Assembly: GCA_030407085.1 (NCBI GenBank)
Contig: CM059584.1
Location: 120,070,501-120,134,500 of the forward strand
Length of the DNA: 64,000 nucleotides
Direction: 5' to 3'
Origin: Trichopria drosophilae
Taxonomy: Eukaryota > Arthropoda > Insecta > Hymenoptera > Diapriidae
The notes beneath the pieces were generated by a model. The model searched no databases, had not been told where the DNA came from, and saw only the letters and a list, made by a program, of their open reading frames with translations. Position numbers and translations under genes: made by a program. Shown in pieces: positions 11,380 through 23,700 of the stretch. Positions within the stretch are counted from its first letter, which is position 1; each line of letters opens with the position of its first letter.

Positions 11380-11876
11380 ATGGACTTCCCATTAAATGTC
11401 TTCCTGAACACATTGGAAATAGCAGGACGAGACTTTTGGGCTTACCTAGAGCTACACCAGGAAGAATGTCATTTTTCGGATGAAATGCTGTCGACTAAAG
11501 AAGAAAAATGGACCTGTAGGAACTGCTATAATAATCTTTAGTAGAAGAACGACAAAAATTCCAACGATTGACAAACGTTCATATTACAACTGCCGAAGGA
11601 ACAATTATCGACTGTAGCTTCGGCCAACAAAGGATCCTGACAAACAGACCGGCTGCAAGTTGCATCAAATGTCTAAACAGGCACATACGACGGATCAACG
11701 AGAGGATAAAAAATCGCGAAATTGGAAAACCCAAACAATCGAATAAAACAATTTCAGAATTTAAATTGCTCACTAGCCCAAACAATATAGATATACCGAA
11801 TCCTGGAAGCGAGGAAGAGGGAATATCATCAATGTATAATACCACTTACAAATGTAAATATCACTGCTACTGTTAA
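11380..11876 (+). pseudogene. Unrecognised Cys-containing coding fragment, only in copy A
   Basis: I do not recognise the protein. An ATG at 11380 opens 53 codons (MDFPLNVFLNTLEIAG...) ending ...KWTCRNCYNNL and a TAG near 11539. A second frame, 11568-11876 (MTNVHITTAEGTIIDCSFG...), contains CIKCLNRHIRR and ends in ...CKYHCYC. Base composition over both frames is less AT-rich than the flanks, which suggests real former coding sequence. Spaced CxxC pairs hint at zinc binding. Copy B of the segment lacks this block entirely, so it was either lost there or gained here. A mobile-element ORF fragment is the likeliest origin. Confidence 0.4.
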
Positions 11877-12249
11877 CAAAATAAAGAAATCCTTACACAA
11901 TATTATAATCTATCGCTTATTTACAACATCTAGAATACTAACAAAATGTATCAAAAAGAAGAAAAGCGAATTCCGAATTAGGCACTGCAAAAGAAATTTA
12001 ATAAAACAACGATAATCTGACGATAACAAATGATTACATACGTTACTTGTCGCGTTTATACAGTCTTATATGTGCGAATGTATAAGTATTTATATGAAAT
12101 GTTAATGACCCTTGTGTCAACATTTAATTCAAACTCAATAACGCTTTACATTTATAATACGTTCTTAATACTTTGCATTAAATTTTTGTATTTAATATTT
12201 AAATATTGTGTGTCTTCCTGAATATTGATTCTGTTTTGTAAAGAAAAAT

Positions 12250-12471
12250 CCCTTAAAAAGTTTACAAAAAAAGACGCAATCTTTAATGAAAAAGTGGAAT
12301 AATCAAGACTTTTATAAAAAATTTCATAACATAGAATCGACACAAACTGACAAATGTTTTGCTAAAGGGTATGGTCTTCCAAAAATACACAAACCAAATT
12401 TATCCATTACGACCGATAATCTCATATACAAAGAGTACGAAAATGATATAAATATTTGCAACGCTGTTTAG
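12250..12471 (+). pseudogene. Penelope-like reverse transcriptase fragment
   Basis: The frame contains YGLPKIHKPN (about 12370-12399), preceded by a Lys/Asn/Phe-rich stretch. A/YGLPKIHKP is a recognisable signature of Penelope-like element reverse transcriptases, just upstream of the conserved PLRPI block, which is not preserved here. Only about 70 codons survive, with a stop at 12469-12471. No GIY-YIG endonuclease is visible nearby. Copy B lacks this piece. I rate the family call as moderate because it rests on one short motif. Confidence 0.55.
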
Positions 12472-14128
12472 GATACCACAACATGCTATTGGCAACTCTT
12501 CAGCCATTTCATAATCAATTATTTTGATAATCGTACTGAAGAAATAAATAAATTGAATGTTGGTGGCGACTCTTCGGCCATTGTTTTCTTAAATTCGGTT
12601 TGAAAATGTTTTTAAAAATTGCAAAACATTTTCCTCCGGAACACTGGTATCTTGCTGAAAATATAAACAACTATATTTATAACTATATTATATTTTAAGT
12701 GAAATATATATATATATAAATTAATATTATTGTTTTTTTAATAGTATTAGTATAATAGTGTATGACATTATCGTTGACTTCAGGAAGAAAATGCATATAA
12801 CCTTTTTTGTAGAGAATTTGATGCACTATCTTTTTTGTTTGAAACATTTTTTTGTCCGACGAATATTTTTAGTGATATTGCCAAAAAATGGCGAAAAAAG
12901 GCTTTTTTTCTTGGTTTTTACTAATTTGGCATATGAGATAGGGGGTGTATCGATCCGAAAATTTAATCACAACTAAGTTATGCCAAGGCGAGCATTAAAA
13001 AAAAATTCATCCCGATAGGCCTATCCGTTCGTGAGATATCGCGCAGACAAAATTCTGCATACGGACGGAGGGACGGACGTACAAGGTCACAGACATTTGG
13101 AAGACAATGTATTGCGGATAATAGTAAATAAGTAAATACAGGTATATTTCTTGACCGTTTTAATAAAATTAAATAAACAATTAAGTTTTTCTCGGTAATA
13201 CGGTTCTCTAACTAATTCTGAAAAAAGTAAATAAAGATAATATGACGTAACTGGGATATCAGTCACGTCTAGCGCAATAAATTATTCGGTACTTGTATGT
13301 AAAAATGTTGAAACACCTACTATTGGATTTAGTATTAAAAATCATCCCTCTAGCGTTTATAATTGGAACTATTGTTAAAATGCGTTTCGAACCAGGATGC
13401 CATGTTGTGCTCTTCAGCAGGGCTTATGGCATCCTTGCCCTGGACGCGATATTCAATTTTAAGTTTCTAGATCTAATTTAAATTTTATACTGCATTAAAT
13501 GCCGGGATATAACATTTAAGCAGTGATAAAATGAAGAATACATTCTAGACTTGGATATTAGTACTAGAACGTAGGTGTAACCGGTTATAGATTATAGTAA
13601 ATAAGTAAATACAGGCATATTTAATGCAGTATAAAATAAAAATGTTGACGTTCGATTATTGATGAAATTGTTAGTTCTTGGAATTACAACTTTTATGGGC
13701 AATTCAGAGAAGAGTAAATTTTTTTATTGTTTTTCTTTTATTTTATTATTATTATGTTTACTTCTATAAGGCGGACATTACTTTATTTTAATTTCTGGTG
13801 TGAATGACTCATTATGACCGTTTAATTTCTATAAAGGAATAAATAAATTTGTATTGCTTCTCACGTAAACATTAATTATATAGCGCCTAAATCTGATTTG
13901 TTTACTAATCGCTTGGATGGAGAACGAAAATGTTTGGAAAATGTATGACGCATATCCCTGCCCTTTTCGGTTTTAATTCAATGAAAACTAATAACAAATA
14001 GAACGCCATTACGTCTGGCTGCTAAATAAAACATTTATATCATTACTTTTCATTAAAATTCCTGGTTCGCGTAATTTAAAATTAAATGGTTCCAAAATTT
14101 ATTTTGGTTAAAATTATAAGACATAATT

Positions 14129-14568
14129 TAACCTTGCCTGGACAGGTTTGTTTTTCCCGACACTTTTTGAACCGCACTTTGGTGACAGGGATCAACACCA
14201 TGAAATTATGTTCGTAAATACTTCAGGAAAATAGGAGTTAACAGACTTCTTTGACGTGTTTCTGAAGTAATAAGGATCTTTTTTCAGGTTCTTAGCATGT
14301 CATTGACGCTACTGACATAATAACTAACTACATCATTTGTATGACATTAATCAGAAAAGAATGAAACCTTTGAGGACTTTATATGATAATCTTGTAAATT
14401 ATTCTTAAAAATGTTGTCTTTATGCATACACATAAAAAATCAGGAAATATGGTAAAACAATTCAGTTGAAATGATGTTGTTCTTACGAAGTCTGCTGCTG
14501 CTCGAACACGTGTCGAGAGAGCAATACAGCGTTTTAAAATGCTTAATATTGTGAAATCAACCACCAAT
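14129..14568. other. Gap between duplicated segment and foldback element
   Basis: No gene seen. The minus-strand frame at 14379-14567 has no recognisable motif and is not reported as a gene. Confidence 0.45.
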
Positions 14569-15231
14569 TGGAAAGAGCCACTGTAAAATATGCCCCTTTT
14601 TCGTACTCAATATTGAAACTTTTTTATGGCAATTGGTTACATATGATGACCCAACAATCCCTGCAAAATTTCAAAGCGAGCATATGCTCCGTTTCGGAAA
14701 TATGAGGGGTCAAAGTTGACCATGTCCAGTAAAAAATGTATATCAATTTCACATTTATACTGGAATAATAATATTAAAAAAAATTAGACGATACGGTTCT
14801 TTTCCGATTTTTGGCTGCTGATTACGAATCTGAAGTCATATTTTAAAAATTCAAAATGGCAAATCCAAAATGGCGGACGACTTTTAAAAAATCAAATGCA
14901 ATTCGCTTGAAACACGTTAAAGTTTAACAAAGGCAAGAAGCAATAATCCAACTGTTCCGGACAGAATCGAAGTGCGATATTTGCGGTACCCGGCGTGGGT
15001 TTTTCTGCAGTTTTCCCCACGCCATTGCACATCCGAATGGGGGTACTCCTCAAAGAAGTCGGCTGCAGCCGCAAGAAGGGTGCCTATAAGTACTATGTAC
15101 GGGCCCTTCATATATGGCGACGGTATATTCTATGTTATAAATAATTGTATTGAATGGTATTTGAGGAGTCGCAAGTTAATAGACGCGCGATTAAATAAGT
15201 GTTCATATATACAGATTTCGATTCGAGGTAA

Positions 15232-15416
15232 GGGTGTTTCATTTCGGTTCGGGGGTGTTGCATTTCGGAGCTAGGATATAACATTTCGGAGCAGGGAGGT
15301 TACATTTCGGAGCAGGGGTGTTGCATTTCGGGGCTAGGATGTTACGTTTCGGAGCAGGGAGGTTACGTTTCGGAGCGGGAAGGTTACATTTCGGAGCAAA
15401 GTTGTTCGTTTTGGGT
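15232..15416. repeat. 21-bp minisatellite, about nine units
   Basis: Units of the type GAGGTTACATTTCGGAGCAG repeat at a steady 21-bp period with variants (ATATAAC, GTGTTGC, GATGTTAC). Because the period is a multiple of three, the minus strand stays open over 15239-15469 and reads as repeats of NLPAPK(C/R). The period explains the open frame, and no other evidence marks it as a gene. Confidence 0.85.
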
Positions 15417-15679
15417 TTAGTTGAAGTATATTTTAGTTTGAATCTAAAAAGAGGCTCGTTTAGATTCAAGTAAACCGATCTACTGGCGATTCACTCCCGG
15501 ATGGATAGTAACCAGTGGGGTTACGCACGGAGCCGATTGCTGCCGTTGCTGGTTCCCTGGCGAACAAGAAGTCAGAGAGTTCGTAAATCAAAAGTACGGA
15601 GATCGATGGTCGGTAATTTAAAATACAGGGATCATCGTTTTCGTTGGTATTCTTTTTTGTTCGCACGTATCGAATTATA

Positions 15680-15995
15680 GAAAGGGGGAGAAAGGGTAAG
15701 TTTGGCTAAGAAGGTATCACCTGAGCTTCGGAATCGAAATTTCTAGATCCATCGGGAACTCGAGAAAACAAAAAACATCAAAGTCCTTGACGACGTACAT
15801 AGCAACGAATGGCTATAAAAACGGGTGACTCCTCAAGTACGAGAATTCATTCGAACTTCCAACTTCGCTTTCGTAAGATCGTTGCGGTTAATCGGTCTCG
15901 CGATATCACCGTCGCCATAATTTTAAATAAAGCATCCAAGAAATTATTAAGTTGAAATCGAGTGTATTACTTAACGAATTTTCCGCCCGGTCCTA
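15680..15995 (+). promoter_or_regulatory. LTR-like module: purine tract, TATA box, AATAAA
   Basis: A purine tract (AGAAAGGGGGAGAAAGGG, about 15680) is followed by TATAAAA at 15814-15820 and AATAAA at 15926-15931, and ends near CCGGTCCTACACA. The order and spacing (U3, R, U5) suit a solo LTR, with the purine tract in the polypurine-tract position. Clear TG...CA limits and a target duplication were not found, so the boundaries are approximate and the call is tentative. Confidence 0.35.
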
Positions 15996-16924
15996 CACAA
16001 ACACCAACCGACAAAGGTAAGATCGTAAAATCCAACCAACAAAGGCAAGATGTAATAATCCAACCAACAAAGATATGATGTTATCTAGTTTCTTTAGTCT
16101 TCTGTTTGCATTGGTTGTGGGTTTTTCTGAGGTATAGTTATAGATACGTCACACATTCCTGGGTTGGGTATATTTATTTCATCATATCGTCTGTATCCAA
16201 GAAACCAAATAATTGTCATAATATGACTATAACAGCCAACTATTCTAGCCACTTTCGCACGTACAAAAGTATTATTTAATAGAATTTCTTTCTGTTAAGG
16301 TTCTGTCAAAAAGAACAAAGATGTGACGGTGCAAGCGAATTGCATTAAATTTCTCAAAAGTCATCCGTTATATTGGATCCGCCATTATGAACGTTTAAAA
16401 TCTGCAATCAAAAATCTGTAAAGAACCATATCGTCTGTTTTTTTAAATATTATTATTCGAGTATAAATGTGAAATTGATGTACATTTTTTATTGAACATG
16501 GTCAACTTTGATCTCTCATATTTCCGAAACGGGGAATATGCTCATTTTGAAATTTTGCAGGGATTATTGGGTCATCATATGCAACCAAATGGCATAAAAA
16601 AGGTTTCAATATTCGAGTTATGAAAAAGGGGCATTTTTTGTATCGGGCTTACAGGGCTCTTTGTTCCTTATATCGACGTTATATGTACAGTTTTTGCTGC
16701 CATAGTTAATTTAAAAAACCCAATTCTTGCAGATGACAAATTTTGCACATGTAACAATTATAATATTTTTGTTAGAAAATATATTTGATAAACGTGAATA
16801 TTTTATAATAAATATCACATTTCAATTCCTTAAAACTAAAAATTAATATTATTGAAAACCCAACACAAATTACTTTAAATAATGATAAATTAAAATTCTT
16901 CATTTCATTTCGTCTCGGCTGTCA

Positions 16925-17335
16925 CCAAGTTTTTCAGCAGATGCAATATATTATGCATTGTAAATTTGAAATGTATTCATCATTGATGAGATTCTCACCG
17001 TACGATACAGAAATAATGATACATGTATCATCGTACGATGAATACACTACAAAATAACAGTGTCGCAAACCAACGATGAACATGCCTAACTGAACTTGCC
17101 GATAGTATGTATATATGTTTTTTTTTATATTTATAATTTCGCCATAATTTTGAATCCAAGCAATTTTTTTTTGCCACTTCTGCTGCTGGCACAATTTTTT
17201 CTATTTTTGGACATTTAACTCGAACAAGGACCTGTCTTACAACAATGTCATCTGGACTACAATACATCAAATCCATGCCGCAGTGATGTATTTGAACTAG
17301 TTTTCTCGAAAGAAATGAACAATAATTTAACAAAA
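16925..17335 (-). pseudogene. YqaJ-like (lambda-exonuclease family) nuclease fragment
   Basis: Two overlapping minus-strand frames give one domain. The first (17333 down to about 17110) has CSPDDIVVRQVLVRVKCPKI, resembling the SPDG...(E)(V/I)KCP core of YqaJ-type nucleases. The second (about 17125 down to 16934) has YYRQVQLGMFIVGLRHCYF followed by VVYSSYDD, resembling the YYxQVQxQMxxTGxxxCDFVVW block. The frames are offset at a T-run near 17119-17126, so a frameshift broke the gene. The residue before VKCP is Arg where the family has an acidic catalytic residue, and the CDF Asp is Tyr. Only about 130 codons remain. In insects such domains often occur in repeated, mobile-element-associated ORFs, and that is my inference here. 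Confidence 0.6.
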
Positions 17336-17385
17336 ATAATTTAACAAAAACTAAATAGCGGTTCTTTAAATGGCAGGCTTATTTA

Positions 17386-18365
17386 AGTTGTTAGATAGGT
17401 GTATTTAAATTCTGTTTCCGAACTTTGGTTCGTTTAGCCCGGTAACCTACTTTACGTATTGCAAATATGGCGACAGTGAACAGTAACAAGTGTAAAAGAT
17501 GGAAAAAGTCAACACGACAATTCGGTATTATCTACAAAGTGAGATAATTACCTCATAAAAGTGTCGTAACATCGGGGTGGTCGTTATACCGTTAAGGGTA
17601 CGATTACGCACGGCATTGTATATTTTACGAAGACTTAGATTTTAACGTTTGTTATACTCGGCGATCTAACATAGAACCGAGACTCGTAATATTTCATCCC
17701 TTTTGCTAGGTAGGTAGGAAATCCCCGATTTTATGTCTATTTAGATAGGTACAGTTTAAATGGCACACTTATTTTGTAACAAGTGTGAAAGTTTGAAAAA
17801 GTCCACACAACAATTCGGTATTACCTACAAAGTGAGATAATCACCTCATAAAAGTGTCGTAACATTGGGCTGGTCGTTATACCGTTACACTGAGAAAAGT
17901 GGATTTTATCAGTTACTATCCCTTGGCTTTTAAACAGTCTATTATAGCCCTTAAAATAAATATTATGACTAGTAAAATCCTTCGTCTTTCAGCATTTGTT
18001 GACTGGTTATACGAAACTGTATTAAACTCTCCTATTTCAAAAGAATCTTTTTTTATGACTAAAAGAAGCCATTTTTAATATTTTAATTTGCTAGATAAAT
18101 TTCCATAAACAAAAATTGCTTTGTTAGATAAGTGCGTTTAAATTTTGTTTCCAAACTTTGGTTCGTTTAGCCGGGTAACCTACTTTACGTATTATGGCGA
18201 CACTGAACAGTAACAAGTGTGAAAGTTGGAAAAAGTCAACACGACAATTCGGTATTATCTACAAAGTGAGATAATTACCTCAAAAAAGTGTCGTAACATT
18301 CGGCTGGTCGTTATACCGTTAAGGGTACGATTACGCACGACATTGTATATTTTAATTAATATAAA
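17386..18365. repeat. Three direct repeats of a roughly 250-bp unit
   Basis: The unit contains TTCGTTTAGCC, GGTAACCTACTTTACGTATT, GACAATTCGGTATTA and GTGTCGTAACAT, and ends in GGTCGTTATACCGTTAAGGG. Copies are at about 17386-17635 and 18119-18365. A third, 5'-short copy at about 17745-17886 is cut off at CCGTTA by a CACTGAG insertion. A further fragment similar to the sequence just upstream (ATTTAACAAAAATAATTT) is at about 58457. Confidence 0.75.
17887..18118 (+). repeat. CACTGAG-type MITE-like insertion
   Basis: It begins CACTGAGAAAAGTGG exactly where the second direct repeat breaks off after CCGTTA, so it is an insertion relative to the other two units. The same CACTGAGAAAA tip occurs inverted at 44335-44347 and directly at 63376. 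The right border is inferred from the start of the third repeat unit. Confidence 0.5.
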
Positions 18366-18494
18366 TATAAATAAATGTTAAATAAAAAATAGATTATTCA
18401 TTCAATTAATAAAACAATTTTGCTAATAAATAAACTACCATTTCATTAGTCGAATATATTAGCGATGTTGTACTATTTGTTAGCGAAAAGTTGA

Positions 18495-19135
18495 CTAATT
18501 TATGGTAACTCATCTTTCATTATACATTAAAATTTGCTGAGTAATTAAGATGTAGGGAGGTTAATTTTAAAAATCTCAGTGATGCACTTTACATCAGCCC
18601 CATCACGCCAAAACAGGAAAAATGAGCTTTGAATGTAATTTGCATATCATGCAGGTTATAATAATGCATATTAATCTAGTTTATATGCATTTTCAACCAG
18701 AAGAGTAAAACACAAAAGCTGGTATTCCGAGTCCAAAATGTTTTTCTATTTTCTATCGCAGGTAGAAGGGTGCGGGGGTTGATTGATGGTTCCTTGTCCT
18801 AGGAATAGTAGTATATTTTAAAGTAAATAATTTCAAGCTTTCGATTTTGAGGTTCGCCACACTATTCCTATTTAATATTTAAATTAATGAGAAAAGTAAA
18901 CGTTATGTAGCTTAAATATTATATTTTTGGTAAGTTATTGAATTCATCCCTCAATGACGACTTTTTAATTTTCAATATCGGTGATTTGCAAATAATATCA
19001 TTTTTGCATGTCTCCAACGCTAAATGACATCTAGAAATATCATCAACATTATGATCTTAAAAACCACTTAATGGCAATCTGATATTGAAGATATATTAAA
19101 GGGAGTTCATCAAATAATTTATATCATACTTAAAT
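18495..19135 (+). repeat. Dispersed repeat, copy 1
   Basis: Closely matches 55193-56215 (which has an extra inverted block) and, inverted, 57718-57950. Shared landmarks are TTACATCAGCCCCATCACG, TTCCTTGTCCTAGG and ATGACATCTAGAAATATCAT. It has no coding capacity. Confidence 0.75.
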
Positions 19136-20765
19136 CAGGTAAATTGTCTAAAATTGTCAGGTCCGCGGCATGTTGCTTTTTTGAATTTTCAGTTTAATGT
19201 ACTGTAATATTAAATAATGGAAGTACTTTTTTCCCTGCTTAAATGTCAAACGTAACTATGCAGATGTTTGACAATTAAAAATATGTTCAGTATAATGATA
19301 TTCTGCACATGCCAATACAGTTTTCTTGCCCATATTTTGAAAAATATTGTCACGGCAAATGCTGATAAAAGCATGATATTATAATTTTTTTAAGAGTACA
19401 AACAACCGTTGCGCATATGAATGCTCATAAACCAAATGATATCAATAATAATATTTTTTAATTTTTTTGGATGGTGTGGGTGAAGTATCCTTCACGAATT
19501 GGGTTGCATTCTGCTTATTTAGGATACAGTCCGATATTTCTTAGGTTTCCTTCGGATCTGCGCATAAGTCATTCCTTATACATCTACCTGTCCCAGAAAA
19601 ATAAAATAGGATTTGTGAACTATGAATACCAACTTATTCTTCTTATTCTCCTAGTTAGAATTTTGACATTTTTTTGAAAAATGCAAAGCAATTTCGAAAA
19701 ATTCTGAGCATTTCAAAGAATTTTGAGTTTGTCAGTTGCCGTTTAGATGGTGATATGTTACATAACACCTTGTCAGTGGTAGTTTATTACGGAGATCTTG
19801 AACAGACTGGTGAAGAAATTAGGATGTGTACTTTTGTAACAGGGAATTAAAATTTTGTAAGAGGGCGTATGATGATACCCCTTACCCATCAATGGTGTGA
19901 AAACTCGAATAATTAATGATGCTTAAAACAGACCGAATTATATTTGAACTTATATTCCGAATGAACAATTCAGTTTCATTGCTTTAAGTTTCGTTTATAA
20001 TAAAGAAAGAAATTAAGTTTACGTCAGAGGCTTGACACAGTTTTCAGGAACATAACATTGGAATGCATACTTTAACAATTAATTACACTTTTTCAATTAA
20101 GTAATATTTGACAATTCCAAATGATGGTTACATTGATCATAGCAGTTTACAGGTAACAATTAATATTAATAACTCGATTTCCTGAATGAAGGGCTAGAAA
20201 TTGCTATTTCTTAAATTTTGTTGAAACAGTTATACCTCGGAAATCATACACTCGTTTGCATAATTCTGAGTTTTATGCATATTTTTGTTCGGAAAATGTG
20301 ATTGAAAAATGCTAAATTATCCAGAAACTTGAATAATAATTTCCATAATTGGTTTTTCAACAAAAAATTGCATAAAACTCTGAATTTTACAGACGAGTCT
20401 TTGACTTGAGGGGCACAACTGTGGAATTGCAAATTCCAACTTTCGTTCAGTATAAGGCGTTATTATTATTAATTTTTGATAAAGTTTGTTCAATCATGGA
20501 AAAACTGGAAAATGAAAAGCATCATGGACAATATTATTTTAAAAATGATGCAGTAATTAAAACATTTTTTTATAATTAATTGTGACAGGTTAAGTTGCAT
20601 TGAATTAAATATATATAAGCAATGATGAAAATATGTGTGTATGTAAAAAACGAAGGAAACTCATGTTTTCGATTTAGTCGTGATGCGTACTAATAGCTTT
20701 CCCAGCATTCCAAAGCATTATTATTCGATATAAGCGATAGTTTTCAAGAAAAAAATTTGTTATGG
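19136..20765. other. AT-rich intergenic DNA, no gene seen
   Basis: No supported open frame or element. The 60-codon frames at 19471-19677 and 20244-20432 show no motif and match the AT-rich background. Confidence 0.5.
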
Positions 20766-23700
20766 TTTAAAAGGAATTTTGAGATTCCTGGTGCCGTTTT
20801 CGAAGACGCCATCTTGAATACAAATTGGCACGCGGTACATATTAATTCTGAGGATCCACGGACGAGATATTTTCACCATAGACATGTTTCTTAACGCCAT
20901 TTCGTGGTGAAAGTGATGTTTTAATAAAAAAGAAAACGTAATGAAACTTTTTTTTTTTACAAAAAAACATGTCTAACTTTTAATAAAAGATTCTGAAAGA
21001 GGATAAAATATTACGTTAGTAACCGTGGAGATAAAATTTTTCCAAATTCGTTTATATACAAATTATCGACGTTCAAACCGGTGTTGAAAATGTGTCCCTC
21101 CCGCCCGTAAGGGGTTAAAATGGGTCACCCTGTATATAAATCATTTTTTTTTACACTCTCCTATTAGGCGATAAAAGTTGCAGGAGGAGCCTAAAAACAG
21201 GTAAAACACTCTTCTTAAGAACAGTAGAATGCGCAGATTCATTCGCTGAAGCAACAATAATAAAACTTTTTGCTGCATCAGCAAAAGAGTCAAAACTCGG
21301 ACAAAAATTTTTTTTTTTATAAACTATAAAAACGTTTTTCTATACGGATAAAAGAATATATAAACAAGTAAATAAATATTAATTTACACTAACTAATTAA
21401 TGCTGAACCAAAAATATATGAATGCATGAGGAAGGTGGCTCTAAGAAAGTAAGAATGAGTTCTACGTCAACATTTTAGCGATATTTTATAAAAATCCATT
21501 GTAAAGGATACCTGGTATATAACAGAGTGTAGGTGAGGACGTAATACAATAAATGCAAGAAATAAACTCTCATCAAATTAACAGGAAATAAACATCTTTT
21601 TTGTTTGAAACATTTTTAATTAAATTTGTATTTTTCAAAATAAATGCACAAAACTACAAAGAAACTTAATTGGTGCTAATGTTTTTTTACTAATGGACGG
21701 ATGAATCTGCTCCAAAATCGAATCAGATCTAAGTTATGCCAAGATGCGTATTTAAAAAAAAATTTATGTCAATACGCTTATCCGTTCGCGTGTTATCGCG
21801 AGACAAAAATACGGGACGTACGTACAAGATCACGGACACAAATTTTTTTATTGTTGATTTGGGTTCCTTAGGGTCTGAAACGTCGACATTTGATGAAAAA
21901 CTGTAGGGTAATTGTTATGCCCAAAGTGACCAAATTCAATACTTCGTCCAGACTTGGTCTGGGTCGAAGTAAAATCACTACTACTGTTAACAAAATAAAA
22001 AAATCATTATACAATATTATAATCTATCGCTTATTTACGATTTCTAGAATCACTAACAAAATATATCAAAAAGAAAAAAAGAAGAAAAGCGAATTCCGAA
22101 TTAGGCACTGCAAAAGAAATTTAATAAAATAACGATAATCTGACGGTAACAAATGAAAACTAGACGTCTTCGATCCGGGTGCCTACAACTTAACTACTAG
22201 TTTCGATACATGTTTAACAATATAGTGTTTCTTAAATGTCTAAAAATTGAAAATGAGTATTTTCATAACTTCAATCCAGATTGCAAGGTCAGCCGAAGAA
22301 TTGATAAACAACATAGACAAATAAAATTACATGCGAACCTACCTATTCAGAACTACTATTTACGCCCGTGGGTACGATGGGTTTTTGCTCTATAGGTTTT
22401 ATACCGGAATATACCCGAAATTGACAAGCTAGTTGCGTTTCGTCCTAGTAGCCCGATTCTGTAAACCATTCACACAATAACGTCAACATTATGGTCTTTA
22501 ACGACAATATCGTGAATCGCGATTGGTTGAAATTGTTGCTACCAACATTGGCGTTATTGTCATAAATGACTTACATAATCGCTGCGGCTACAAGTCTGCC
22601 CGCGGGATTCGTCAGTAAGGCTATTCGAGCAGACCCTGCATTAGACGCGTATAATCCTATAGAGGAAGAAGATGATATAAATATTTCCAAAGCTGTTTAG
22701 GATACCACGACATGCTATTGGCAACTATTCAGCCATTTCATAATCAATTATTCTGATAATCGTATTGAAGAAATAAATAAATTGAATGCTGGTGGCGACT
22801 CTTCGGCCATTGTTTTCTTAAAATCGGCTTGAAAATGTTTTAAAACAAAAAATTGCAAAATATTTTCCGCCGGAACACTGGTATGTTGCTGCAAATATAA
22901 ACAATTATATTTTAAGTAAAAAATATATAAATATATATAAATATATATATTTAAATTAATATTATTTTTTTTTAATAATATTAGTATAATATTTTACGAC
23001 ATCATCGTTGACTTCAGGAAGAAAATGCATACAACCTTTTTTGTAGAGAATTTGATGCACTATCTTTTTTGTTTGAAATATTTTCTTGTCCGACGAATAC
23101 TTTTACTCATATTGCCAAAAAAATGGCGTAAAAAGTATTTTTTTCTTGGTTTTTACTAATTTGGCATATGAGATAGGGGGTGTATCGATCCGAAAATCTA
23201 ATCACAACAAGTTATGCCAAGGCGAGCATTTTAAAAAAATTCATCCCGATAGGCCGGCCTATATCCAGTCGCGAGATATCGCGCAGACAAAATTCTGCAT
23301 ACGGAAAAACGAACGGACGTACAAGGTAACAGACATTTGGAAGGCAATGTATTGCGGATAATAGTAAATAAGTAAAGACAGGTATATTTCATGACCGTTT
23401 TAATAAAATTAAATAAACAATTCAATTTTTCTCGGTAATACGGTCCTCTTACTAATTCGGAAAAAAGAAAACAAATAAAATATGACGTAACTGGGATATC
23501 AGTTCACGTCTAGCGCAATAAATTACTCGTTACTTATATGTAAAAATGTTGAATCACCTATTATTGGATTTAATATTAAAAATCATCTCTCTAGTGTTTA
23601 TAATTAGACCTATTGTTAAAATGCGTTTCGCACCAGGATGCCATGTTGTGCTCTTCAGCAGGGCTTATGGCATCCTTGCCCTGGATGCGATATTCAATTT

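Larger units (their letters stand above)
7749..14128. repeat. Duplicated segment, copy A
   Basis: This segment is collinear with 20766-24096. Matching blocks include 8553-8740 with 21120-21310, 11108-11380 with 21322-21595, 11858-12028 with 21960-22150, 12440-13547 with 22667-23790, and 13830-14128 with 23790-24096. Relative to copy B, copy A has gained a LINE (8756-11107), the CACTG MITE and about 280 bp at 13548-13826. It also holds gene-like fragments absent from B (11380-11876, 12250-12471). Past 12480 it contains only AT-rich repeat sequence, including a palindrome around CAGGATGCCAT...ATGGCATCCT at 13401-13440. Confidence 0.85.
14569..16672. mobile_element. Foldback TIR element with about 340-bp arms (copy 2)
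   Basis: The left arm from AAAGAGCCACTGTAA (14570) and the right arm ending TTACAGGGCTCTTT (about 16671) are inverted copies extending about 340 bp, through the blocks ATATGATGACCCAACAAT, GGTCAAAGTTGACCATG and TGTATATCAATTTCACATTT. The arms match those of copy 1 at 3714-4476, and the AAAGGYAAGAT units recur at about 16005-16080. The interior differs: it holds a 21-bp minisatellite (15232-15416) and an LTR-like module (about 15680-15995). No transposase is visible. Confidence 0.75.

Noticed and set aside
15239..15469. Repeat protein NLPAPKC on the minus strand as a real gene
   Set aside because: Explained by the 21-bp minisatellite period. It lies inside a foldback element, with no promoter, signal peptide or other domain.
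4020..16080. CRISPR-like spacing of AAAGGYAAGAT units
   Set aside because: Units are adjacent tandem repeats without unique spacers, inside foldback elements of a eukaryotic genome.
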